Shown in pieces: positions 57,830 to 64,000 of a stretch of DNA of 64,000 nt. The stretch comes from Gaoshiqia sp050178015 (lineage in GTDB: Bacteria > Bacteroidota > Bacteroidia > Bacteroidales > Prolixibacteraceae). The position numbers were made by a program, and so were the translations under genes. The stretch covers positions 69,486 through 133,485 of the forward strand of contig JBFXGM010000011.1 of assembly GCA_050178015.1 (NCBI GenBank). The letters run 5' to 3'. A model generated the notes under the pieces. That model saw only the letters and a list, made by a program, of their open reading frames with translations, was not told where the DNA came from and did no database searches. How positions within the stretch are numbered: position 1 is the first letter of the stretch; each line of letters begins with the position of its first letter.

Positions 57830-58446
57830 ATCGCGTCCTGTTTATGAATCTTCCACCTCCCGTTTAATCCGTCGCTGGCTGAAATGGTAACCCCTCCTAA
57901 ACCTTCCTTTTTGCCTTGTTAATGATTTGTTAACGCGACTATCAATCAAGCGTTTATCGCAACATCAACAAAATCAAGCCATTCCAACCATTTCACCGAA
58001 CCGGATCTAGTAAACCCTTGCGGGTAATTGCCTGAATCAAGGCATTTTATAATACCTATCCACCCCGGGCAATTAGCGCCTGAAATTACGATTATGTACA
58101 GATTACCATATAGCCGCCGACCAAACCGGGCTTTCGGTTTAGCAAACCGGGCAAATGATGTATCCAACAGCGTAAATGAGCAGGTGTGCACATCCAAAAA
58201 CCAAGGCCATTTGCAGAAAAGTGGCCTATCTGCTGGACAAGGGAAGTGATCCCCAAAACGGACCGGCAACTTTTACCGGCGAAAAAATACCTATCAGTTG
58301 CTCCCCAAAACCAGATCCGGGACCTGCCCCTACCCGGCCCACATTTAAAAAGTAGCTACCGTGTTTATACAACGTATCTTCTGTATATTTCAATACAGAA
58401 GATACACAGAAGATCTGGACTTGGTACGATCCGGATCCGGCGTTCG
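57830..58446. other. Noncoding region upstream of the surface cluster, no gene seen
   Basis: About 600 bases between the giant exported protein (minus) and the REP array. Short frames here (57946-58269 minus, 58028-58249 plus) lack codon character and start signals. It must contain the promoter of the surface cluster, but no TAnnTTTG with proper spacing was found on the minus strand. Confidence 0.5.
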
Positions 58447-58710
58447 GGTGCGGCGATTTGTAATCGCGGTATTGGGTGCCGCGATTTTCAATCGCGGAAT
58501 TGGGTACGGCGATTTCGAATCGCTGATGTTGGGTACGGCGATTTTCAATCGCGGAATTGTGTGCGGCGATTTCGAATCGCGGAATTTCTCATTATGCGAT
58601 TAAAAATCGCATCACCCGGAGATGTGCGGTTAAAAACCGCACCACCCGGATGCGCGATTACAAATCGCGCCACCCAATCAGAAAATCGCACCACCCGGAA
58701 AAAATCGCGG
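58447..58710. repeat. REP hairpin array upstream of the RAYT gene
   Basis: Eight short palindromes with stem GCGATT / AATCGC or its variants. Units 1-5 carry GGGTNCGGC on the left; units 6-8 (58594-58612, 58624-58642, 58652-58670) carry CACCCGG on the right, so the second group is in inverse orientation, as in REP/iREP mosaics. Stem changes covary: GCGATT/AATCGC, GCGGTT/AACCGC and extended GCGCGATT/AATCGCGC. Three-base loops are TGT, TTC, TCG, AAA and ACA. Two degenerate half-units follow to 58710. The 185-codon frame across the array is spurious. Confidence 0.85.
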
Positions 58711-58768
58711 TACCTGAATACATCGCCAGACTATTTACTGTAAATTGTTGGATTAAATACACTTTCAC

Positions 58769-59494
58769 ATGCAGAAAAAGGAATCGTACCGGCACATGCT
58801 TCCGCATTTCCAGCAACCCGGGCAGGCTTATTTTGTTACCTGGAACTTAAAAGATGCCGTTCCACCCAAGGCCCTGGCTGCTTACAAACAAAAACTGGAG
58901 ATGGTCAAGAATCAACTTCGGGGGCTGGGCGCTGCAAATCCGGAATCCCTGCTGAAAGATCAGGTTCAAACCATCAGAACGCCGCACCGGGAAGCCATTT
59001 CACCCGAAACAGGTAAGCTCAAACAAAGCTACTTTTTGATGCGGAGAAAATATATCCAGGCCTACGATGATCTGTTAGATGCCGGCAAACATCCGTCCAT
59101 CGATTTGTCGCAACCGGATAACCGGGATTTCATCCACCAATCGTTACAGTATTGGGAAGGTATCCGGCTCAAAAGCCATGCCTACGCGATTATGCCCAAT
59201 CATGTTCATTGGGTTTTTGAACTTTTTCGAAAAGACCAAGAAGGGAATCCGGTTTATTTACAAGACCTGTTACAATCGGTTAAACGATTCTCCGCCCGGC
59301 AAATCAACATGACGCTGAACCGGACCGGGGCTTTATGGCAAAAAGAGAGCTTCGACACCACCATCCGCGACGAACGGCATTTGCACCATGCCATCCGCTA
59401 CACACTCAACAACCCGGTGAAAGCAGGTTTAGTCAGCGACTGGAAGGCCTGGCCCGGAACCTGGTGCCGCGATTTCGGGTGCGGCGATTTGTAA
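58769..59494 (+). CDS. rayT: REP-associated tyrosine transposase (RAYT, IS200/IS605-like HUH nuclease)
   Basis: A 241-residue single-strand DNA nuclease of the Y1 HUH group. His145 and His147 are in IMPNHVHWVFEL and the probable catalytic Tyr211 is in IRYTLNNPVKAGLV; ALWQKESFDTTIRDERHL precedes it as in other RAYTs. The N-terminal SYRHMLPHFQQPGQAYFVTW fits the typical family opening. RAYTs recognise and spread REP hairpins instead of moving themselves. REP arrays flank it on both sides. Its last codons (RDFGCGDL and the TAA stop) are inside the first right-hand REP unit, so the repeat supplies the C-terminus. All catalytic residues are intact. Confidence 0.92.
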   Translation: MQKKESYRHMLPHFQQPGQAYFVTWNLKDAVPPKALAAYKQKLEMVKNQLRGLGAANPESLLKDQVQTIRTPHREAISPETGKLKQSYFLMRRKYIQAYDDLLDAGKHPSIDLSQPDNRDFIHQSLQYWEGIRLKSHAYAIMPNHVHWVFELFRKDQEGNPVYLQDLLQSVKRFSARQINMTLNRTGALWQKESFDTTIRDERHLHHAIRYTLNNPVKAGLVSDWKAWPGTWCRDFGCGDL

Positions 59495-59640
59495 TCGCTG
59501 ATGTTGGGTGCGGCGATTTCGAATCGCGGAATTTCTCATTATGCGATTAAAAATCGCATCACCCGGAGATGTGCGGTTAAAAACCGCACCACCCGGATGC
59601 GCGATTACAAATCGCGCCACCCGAGACTGCGCCACCCGAG
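59470..59640. repeat. REP hairpin array downstream of the RAYT gene, with exact 115-bp duplication
   Basis: Five REP palindromes in the same order as the end of the left array. Positions 59508-59622 are base-for-base identical to 58561-58675 (115 bp), including four hairpins and their CACCCGGA spacers. The first unit overlaps the RAYT stop codon. The identity shows a recent duplication or gene conversion. Confidence 0.9.
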
Positions 59641-59709
59641 ACTGAAAATTATTGGTATGGGTTTTGTCATGACCAAGACGAAGAGACCGTTCTTCTAAAA
59701 TTTGAAGTC

Positions 59710-61215
59710 ATGAAAAAGTTAGCCATCACACTCATCCTCTCGCTGCTGGTAGCAGCCTGGAGCATAGCCAGGGGACAACAATATCCGGATGAATATCTGG
59801 GTCTGCCGGGGGATAACCTCAACCTCTATGCCGTCATGAAACTATTCCAGGAATCGGAAACCCTTGAAGAATTTGAACGAAACCTGAACGCTGAAGACGC
59901 CCGGATCAACAACCTCGACCTAAACGGGGACAACCTGGTGGATTACCTCATGGTGTTTGATTATGCCGACGGAAACCTCCACACCATTGTACTGCGGGTA
60001 GCCCTCGACCGGAACGATACCCAGGATGTAGCCGTGTTTACGGTTGAGCGCTTCGGGAATGGCTCGGTGCAATTACAGCTTGTTGGAGACGAAGCGCTAT
60101 ACGGCAGGAATTACATCATAGAACCGTATTATGCCGACAACGGATCGGAAACTCCCAACCCCGCTTACATTGGCAATGCCGGCAACCGGTCGAATGTGAC
60201 GGTCGTACGGACCACCACCTACGAGATTGCCGCCTGGCCGGTAGTTCGGTTTATGTTTCTTCCCGGCTACATAAGCTGGCGCTCGTCTTGGTACTGGGGT
60301 TATTATCCCACTTACTGGACCTCATGGCGCCCGTACTACTGGCACTACTATTACGGATACCACTACAAATGGCACCCCCATTATTACCAGCACTACCGCA
60401 CCTGGCACCATCACCGCAGCAGCGGGTATAACAACTTCTACTACAGCCGTGTACGCTCGTACTCACCCAGGGTAACGACCAGGGTAAAAGAAGGAAGCTA
60501 CCGGAGCACCTATTCACGCCCCGACCTGAGACGAAAAGGGGAAGCCCTTTACTCGCGGACGGTTTCCAGTCAGAACGCCAGACGGAATACGGCAACTGTG
60601 AACAGCAGCCGAACGATCAACTCCCAATCGAGCCGACGCGGGACAGTAGAAAGCACCGGTTCCGGCACCCAAAGACGATCAGCGACCGGCGTGAACAGCC
60701 GTTCGGCCACCAGCCCGACCGTAAATCAGGGGACAAAGGCCACCCGCCGGACAACCACAACAGCTCCTGCCAGAACGGGCACCAGCAACACGGTTAAGAA
60801 GACAACGGATACCTCACGCACACCGGCCACCGTGGCAAGCACCCGCAGTGCCACCAGCAAGGAGCCCCGTGTTTATCAAAATACAACCACGGCGCCGACC
60901 CGCACTGGCACCAGCTCAACCGTTGGAAAGTCAAGCGACCGCTACCGGCAGTCAACACCAGCCTCCACTAACCGGACGGTGAAAAGCACGCCGGGCACGC
61001 AGCCAAAGCCAGCCACGCAGCGTTCCTCCGGCACAGTTTCGAACCGGACGACTTCCAAACCGCAGGCAGCGCCCAAAGCGGCTCCCTCAAGAAGTTCTTC
61101 CAGCCAGTCCCGGAAAGCTGTCAGTTCAAGCAGCTCAAGCAGCCGGAAAACGTCGGGCGCCACCAAGAGCAGCCAGACCAGAAAGTCAGCAACCGAACAG
61201 TCGGGACGCCGGTAA
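59710..61215 (+). CDS. Exported protein with Tyr/Trp/His-rich centre and long Ser/Thr/Arg-rich basic tail
   Basis: 501 residues. Signal peptide 1-22 (MKKLAITLILSLLVAAWSIARG). Residues ~25-160 form a small domain (GLPGDNLNLYAVMKLFQESETLEEFERNLN, INNLDLNGDNLVDYLMVFDYADG) similar to conserved hypothetical proteins of Bacteroidales, with an EF-hand-like DLNGDNLVDYL loop. Residues ~195-255 are extremely rich in Tyr, Trp and His. From ~255 to the end the sequence is low-complexity Ser/Thr/Arg/Lys/Pro with repeated TTAPTRTGTSSTV-like and RTPATVASTRSAT segments, strongly basic. No enzyme motif is seen. A basic tail on an exported protein could bind polyanions such as DNA, LPS or capsule. A terminator follows. 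Confidence 0.8.
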   Translation: MKKLAITLILSLLVAAWSIARGQQYPDEYLGLPGDNLNLYAVMKLFQESETLEEFERNLNAEDARINNLDLNGDNLVDYLMVFDYADGNLHTIVLRVALDRNDTQDVAVFTVERFGNGSVQLQLVGDEALYGRNYIIEPYYADNGSETPNPAYIGNAGNRSNVTVVRTTTYEIAAWPVVRFMFLPGYISWRSSWYWGYYPTYWTSWRPYYWHYYYGYHYKWHPHYYQHYRTWHHHRSSGYNNFYYSRVRSYSPRVTTRVKEGSYRSTYSRPDLRRKGEALYSRTVSSQNARRNTATVNSSRTINSQSSRRGTVESTGSGTQRRSATGVNSRSATSPTVNQGTKATRRTTTTAPARTGTSNTVKKTTDTSRTPATVASTRSATSKEPRVYQNTTTAPTRTGTSSTVGKSSDRYRQSTPASTNRTVKSTPGTQPKPATQRSSGTVSNRTTSKPQAAPKAAPSRSSSSQSRKAVSSSSSSSRKTSGATKSSQTRKSATEQSGRR

Positions 61216-61254
61216 CCCATAGTGGCTTTCAGCCAACCACCTGAAATGTACTTT

Positions 61255-61292
61255 AGCCTTCTCTGCCGTTCGACAGGGAAGGCTTTTTTTTG
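61255..61292 (+). terminator. Intrinsic terminator after the basic exported protein
   Basis: AGCCTTC (61255-61261) pairs with GAAGGCT (61278-61284), with inner CTG/CAG pairs, followed by a run of about nine T. Confidence 0.85.
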
Positions 61293-61529
61293 CGCGTTGG
61301 AGACAAAATGGATCCATGAAAATAAGGGTATAGCTGGGAAAATACACTGATCTGAACCAAACAACGCCGAATCATAATGAACATTCGTGAACTATTATCA
61401 GGTAAATGTCGTAAATAAAAACACGGTGATCAGCCATTCGTTTGGGCCGATCAGGACAGTGGACAGGAACTCAAGACATGGCAGCTACATGAAGGCTTTT
61501 AATTACAGTAGCCTGAAAATCATACAAAC
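61293..61529. other. Intergenic region before the radical SAM gene, no gene seen
   Basis: 237 bases. A 61-codon frame at 61387 runs into the next gene in another frame and has no coding character. No clear promoter was identified. Confidence 0.5.
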
Positions 61530-62471
61530 ATGGAACGACGCGTATATGGGCCAGTACCTTCCCGAAGATTAGGATTAAGCTTGGGGGTGAACAATATCCC
61601 TCATAAAGTTTGTACCTATTCCTGCCGCTATTGCCAGGTGGGAAAATCGCTAAAGATGCAACTGCAACGGCAGGTGTTCTATGAACCCGAAAAACTGGTT
61701 GATGAAGTAAAAGAGCTGATATCAAAGCTTCAGCATAAAACCGACTATCCGGATTACATCACCGTTGTCCCCGATGGAGAACCAACGCTGGACATAAACC
61801 TGGGGAGCTTAATCGAACAACTGAAATTACTTCAGGTACCTGTTGCAGTGATCACCAACGCCTCGCTGATCAACTTGCCGGAGGTTCAGCACGACCTTCT
61901 CAAAGCTGATTTTGTTTCTGTAAAAGCCGATACCTTTACGTTCGAGACCTGGAAAACGCTAAACATTCCGCACAAGCAACTGGACATCCATCAGATTGCA
62001 GACGGAATTCGTGATTTCAGACAAAAATTCACTGGAAAGATAGTCACCGAAACCATGTTGGTCAGGGGTATAAACGATTCGGTATCCGAGTTAAAAAACA
62101 CCGCTTTGTATATCGAGAGTTTCGGGCCGGATGTGGCCTACGTGGCCATACCAACGCGCCCGCCTGCGTTTAATCATGTTGCACCTGCCGATGAAGCTAC
62201 CGTCAATTCGGCCTGGCATATTTTCAAAGAAAAGATTGCTCATGTTGAATTGCTAACGGGTTATGAAGGCAACGCGTTTGCTTCGACCGGAAATTTCAGG
62301 GACGACTTGTTAAGTATCACGGCAGTACACCCCATGCGAGAAGATGCCGTGCGGGGCTTGATGCAAAAAACCGGAGCCAGCGATGACCTTCTCGCAATGC
62401 TGTTGAAAGAAAAGCTGGTTGAAAAATTACCCTATGGCGGACATGCGTATTACCTGAGGAAATTTCGGTGA
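61530..62471 (+). CDS. Radical SAM protein (COG0731-like)
   Basis: A 313-residue iron-sulfur enzyme. VYGPVPSRRLGLSLGVNN precedes the cluster motif CTYSCRYCQ (CX3CX2C) that binds the 4Fe-4S/SAM centre. TVVPDGEPTLDIN is the SAM-binding GGEP-equivalent, and VITNASL follows. The C-terminal ~80 residues (LLTGYEGNAFASTGNFRDDLLSITAVHPMREDAVRGLM) form a winged-helix-like accessory domain found in this group. The family is widespread in anaerobes and archaea and lacks an assigned reaction; it is only distantly related to the tRNA-wybutosine enzyme TYW1. It is 26 bp upstream of the glycosylase gene and probably co-transcribed. Confidence 0.88.
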   Translation: MERRVYGPVPSRRLGLSLGVNNIPHKVCTYSCRYCQVGKSLKMQLQRQVFYEPEKLVDEVKELISKLQHKTDYPDYITVVPDGEPTLDINLGSLIEQLKLLQVPVAVITNASLINLPEVQHDLLKADFVSVKADTFTFETWKTLNIPHKQLDIHQIADGIRDFRQKFTGKIVTETMLVRGINDSVSELKNTALYIESFGPDVAYVAIPTRPPAFNHVAPADEATVNSAWHIFKEKIAHVELLTGYEGNAFASTGNFRDDLLSITAVHPMREDAVRGLMQKTGASDDLLAMLLKEKLVEKLPYGGHAYYLRKFR

Positions 62472-62497
62472 GTGATTGACCGGTTAACCGGATCCGG

Positions 62498-63274
62498 ATG
62501 AAAGAAGCCATGACACACTTATTCAGCAAAGAAGAACGCCTGAAAAAACTTTGTGCCCAACTTAAAGGTTGCACTCAATGCGGTTTGCACAACAGCCGAA
62601 TAAATGCGATTTGCGGCGAAGGCAATGTAAACGCCAGGTTCTTCTTTATTGCCCAAGCGCCGGGTGAAACCGAAGATGTAGCTGGCAGCATGTTTATAGG
62701 CCCCACGGGAAAGGTCGTTGATGAATTGCTGGCAGAAATTGACCTCGAACGAACGGAAGTTTATATGACCAACCTGATAAAGTGCCGGTTGCCCAACAAC
62801 CGAAAACCTAAAACAGCCGAAAAAAATAGTTGCGGCACATACTTGTTACAGGAAATCGAAATCATAAAACCGGAATTTCTAATCCCGCTGGGCTATCATG
62901 CCACAAAATTCATTTTGACCCGCTATGGCTGCGAAAACATGTTGTCGTCCGATCTTGTCGGCAAACTAATTTATTGCAGCGCACAAAAGATTTATCCGCT
63001 CCGGCATCCTTCTGCCGCTTTGTATAATCCGTTGATCAAGCAAACGATGAGCCGGGACTTCCGGAAAATTTCCGTTTTCGAGAAACCGTGCAAGTGGTAC
63101 CCGATATGCCCGATGAAAGATTATTTCGAGAAGGGATGGCTGGACAAGAAATGGGTTGAATTATATTGCAAAGGTGACTGGGCAAGTTGTAAAAGATATC
63201 AACTGGAAGAAAACGGACAGTTTCACCCGGACCGTATGCTCCCTGACGGAAGTTTAATGAATGGATTGAAATAA
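62498..63274 (+). CDS. Uracil-DNA glycosylase family protein with Cys-rich C-terminal extension
   Basis: 258 residues. The N-terminal ~190 residues follow the Fe-S family 4-type UDG fold: CTQCGLHNSR and a later Cys as cluster ligands, FFIAQAPGETEDVAGSMFIGPTGKVVD as the active-site loop, YMTNLIKCRLPNNRKP, and RHPSAALYN as the HPS loop. The last ~65 residues are an extension with extra Cys (KPCKWYPICPMK, VELYCKGDWASCKRY), ending HPDRMLPDGS, which may hold a second metal. The enzyme would excise uracil from DNA. It shares a transcript with the radical SAM gene, so Fe-S chemistry links both. The SMUG2-like enzyme at 25950 is not closely related. Confidence 0.88.
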   Translation: MKEAMTHLFSKEERLKKLCAQLKGCTQCGLHNSRINAICGEGNVNARFFFIAQAPGETEDVAGSMFIGPTGKVVDELLAEIDLERTEVYMTNLIKCRLPNNRKPKTAEKNSCGTYLLQEIEIIKPEFLIPLGYHATKFILTRYGCENMLSSDLVGKLIYCSAQKIYPLRHPSAALYNPLIKQTMSRDFRKISVFEKPCKWYPICPMKDYFEKGWLDKKWVELYCKGDWASCKRYQLEENGQFHPDRMLPDGSLMNGLK

Positions 63275-63381
63275 GTTTGGGGCAATTTATTATCTGATCA
63301 ACCGTTTTTCTCCGCTTTTTAGCGTTCTATTTTTCAGGATTGTAACATCAGGTTGAAACTGAAGTTTTATGCTTTCGCTTT

Positions 63382-63606
63382 ATGAGAAACGACCCGAAGA
63401 CTATGGCTTTAATGCTTGCCGCGCAAAACTATCTGAGCCGGCAGGAGTATGGGCAGGTAATTAATTGCTTACAGAAACTTCTGGAAACCGATCCTGAGAA
63501 TAAAGAAGCCTCCGTACTTTTGGAACAGGTGAGAAAAATAACGGAGTACCAACACCGCGATATCTTTTCAGCGACAAATTTAGATATGGATCCCTGGCTC
63601 GAATAA
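63382..63606 (+). CDS. Small TPR-like protein
   Basis: A 74-residue soluble protein. NYLSRQEYGQVINCLQKLLETDPENKEASVLLEQVRKI has the A-x-x-Y...L...P spacing of about one and a half tetratricopeptide repeats. There is no signal peptide; the C-terminus is acidic (NLDMDPWLE). It follows the glycosylase gene by 107 bp and could be part of the same unit, though a TATGCTTTCG before it may be a separate promoter. Such small proteins may be protein-binding adaptors; no partner is known. Confidence 0.6.
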   Translation: MRNDPKTMALMLAAQNYLSRQEYGQVINCLQKLLETDPENKEASVLLEQVRKITEYQHRDIFSATNLDMDPWLE

Positions 63607-63748
63607 AACGATTTTCTTTTCATTTTCGCCTTTAGACAGAGAATTCCGTTCCTTCCTGCAAGCCCGTTCCTTTCTTGTCAGCACTGCATAAACTGCCGTT
63701 ATCAGGATTCAATGCCCTGATCTGCCTTCTTTCTAATTACCGTTCGCG

Positions 63749-64000
63749 CTAGGATTGATATGGATCCCAGACCACTAAAACCAGAGCTCCTTTTTCAGAT
63801 TCGAAAGGCCCGTGATTCTCATGAGCACTAAAAATCTGGTAATCTCCTTCGTGGTAAAGTTTACCTTCGCTTTTGTATTCTCCTTTCAGGATAAAGTGCT
63901 GCTCGGGGGTAATGTGGGTATGGTCAGCCATGTGGAAATTTTCAGGCAACCTGAGCAGAATTGTCTTTTTTCCGTCCTGGTCGCGCAAGGTTTTTTTCTG
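63749..64000 (-). CDS. Cupin-domain protein, 5' part cut by the window end
   Basis: The frame is open to base 64000 on the minus strand, so the N-terminus lies outside; the TTG at 63988 is probably internal. The visible ~83 residues are a cupin: DHTHITPEQHFILKGEYKSEGKLYHEGDYQIFSAHENHGPF, with His-x-His and the later His as likely metal ligands. The function could be an enzyme or sugar/acid-binding sensor; nothing more can be said. The stretch 63607-63748 between it and the TPR-like gene holds nothing recognisable. Confidence 0.8.
   Translation of the reverse strand, partial: QKKTLRDQDGKKTILLRLPENFHMADHTHITPEQHFILKGEYKSEGKLYHEGDYQIFSAHENHGPFESEKGALVLVVWDPYQS

Noticed and set aside
58186..58743. 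185-residue protein
   Set aside because: Most of it is translated REP array; the repeated residue strings come from the palindromes.
58447..59640. CRISPR array
   Set aside because: Regular repeats are present, but units are short palindromes with changing stems and 8-20 bp common spacers, flank a RAYT gene, and lack unique spacers and cas genes.
1..64000. tRNA or rRNA genes
   Set aside because: All gaps longer than 70 bases were read for tRNA cloverleaf features and rRNA sequence; none was found.

Overview
The window is a chromosomal segment from a member of the Bacteroidota, probably a marine or sediment Bacteroidales/Marinilabiliales-type organism (the family placement is inference). The support is type IX secretion (T9SS) machinery and substrates, a SusC-like TonB receptor, the TAnnTTTG type of promoter element in front of many genes, DUF2846, DUF2851 and DUF4922 proteins, and a type 2 PyrF. 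No rRNA, tRNA or CRISPR array was recognised.

Layout. 1-1.4 kb: 3' part of mfd. 1.4-13.7 kb: a peptidoglycan/amino-sugar salvage locus. A seven-gene minus-strand operon (NagB-PIG-L fusion, MurT/NagX-like membrane protein, GHL10 hydrolase, glycosyltransferase, DUF4922, SpoIID-type lytic enzyme, AmpG-like permease) diverges from a plus-strand murK-like/murQ pair. 13.9-14.1 kb: a probable structured small RNA with its own promoter and terminator. 14.2-23.1 kb: sugar isomerase-like lipoprotein, TonB receptor, peroxiredoxin, two Tat-exported Gfo/Idh/MocA oxidoreductases around ppnP, and a PlsC acyltransferase. 23.3-29.3 kb: a four-domain CoA-disulfide reductase-like sulfur protein, a SMUG2-type glycosylase, PhnA/YjdM, DUF2851 and a DedA-like protein. 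29.4-32.6 kb: purM-prfA-pyrF. 32.8-39.9 kb: membrane-bound AraC-type regulator, a beta-helix-like exported protein, a large T9SS substrate with exact 225-bp tandem repeats, and an ApbE-like lipoprotein. 40-42.8 kb: arsenic operon arsR-arsC-arsM-acr3 behind a long palindromic operator. 42.8-43.6 kb: three 75-bp palindromic repeats around a GxxExxY gene broken by one stop codon at the signature Glu. 43.7-46.7 kb: ClC channel, SanA-like protein and UppP.

46.9-57.8 kb is the most interesting region: a minus-strand T9SS surface-structure cluster with a 1444-residue exported protein, a 250-residue exported protein, an 854-residue type B (CHU_C) substrate, PorP/SprF and an OmpA/PorE-like protein. 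The three exported proteins appear to share one Ig-like module, and the first two also share a C-terminal domain ending in a short ISF tail. Three similar palindromes about 52-54 bp apart lie in front of the 854-residue gene. 58.4-59.6 kb: a REP-associated tyrosine transposase (RAYT) inside arrays of covarying REP hairpins, with an exact 115-bp flanking duplication. 59.7-64 kb: an exported Tyr/Trp/His-rich protein with a basic tail, a radical SAM protein, a second uracil-DNA glycosylase, a small TPR-like protein and a cupin cut by the window end.

How they work together. The salvage locus can release wall sugars, import them, phosphorylate MurNAc, split it with MurQ and feed the product to NagB. 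The arsenic operon covers sensing, reduction, methylation and efflux. The T9SS cluster pairs secreted modular proteins with the PorP and OmpA partners that typically anchor such substrates.
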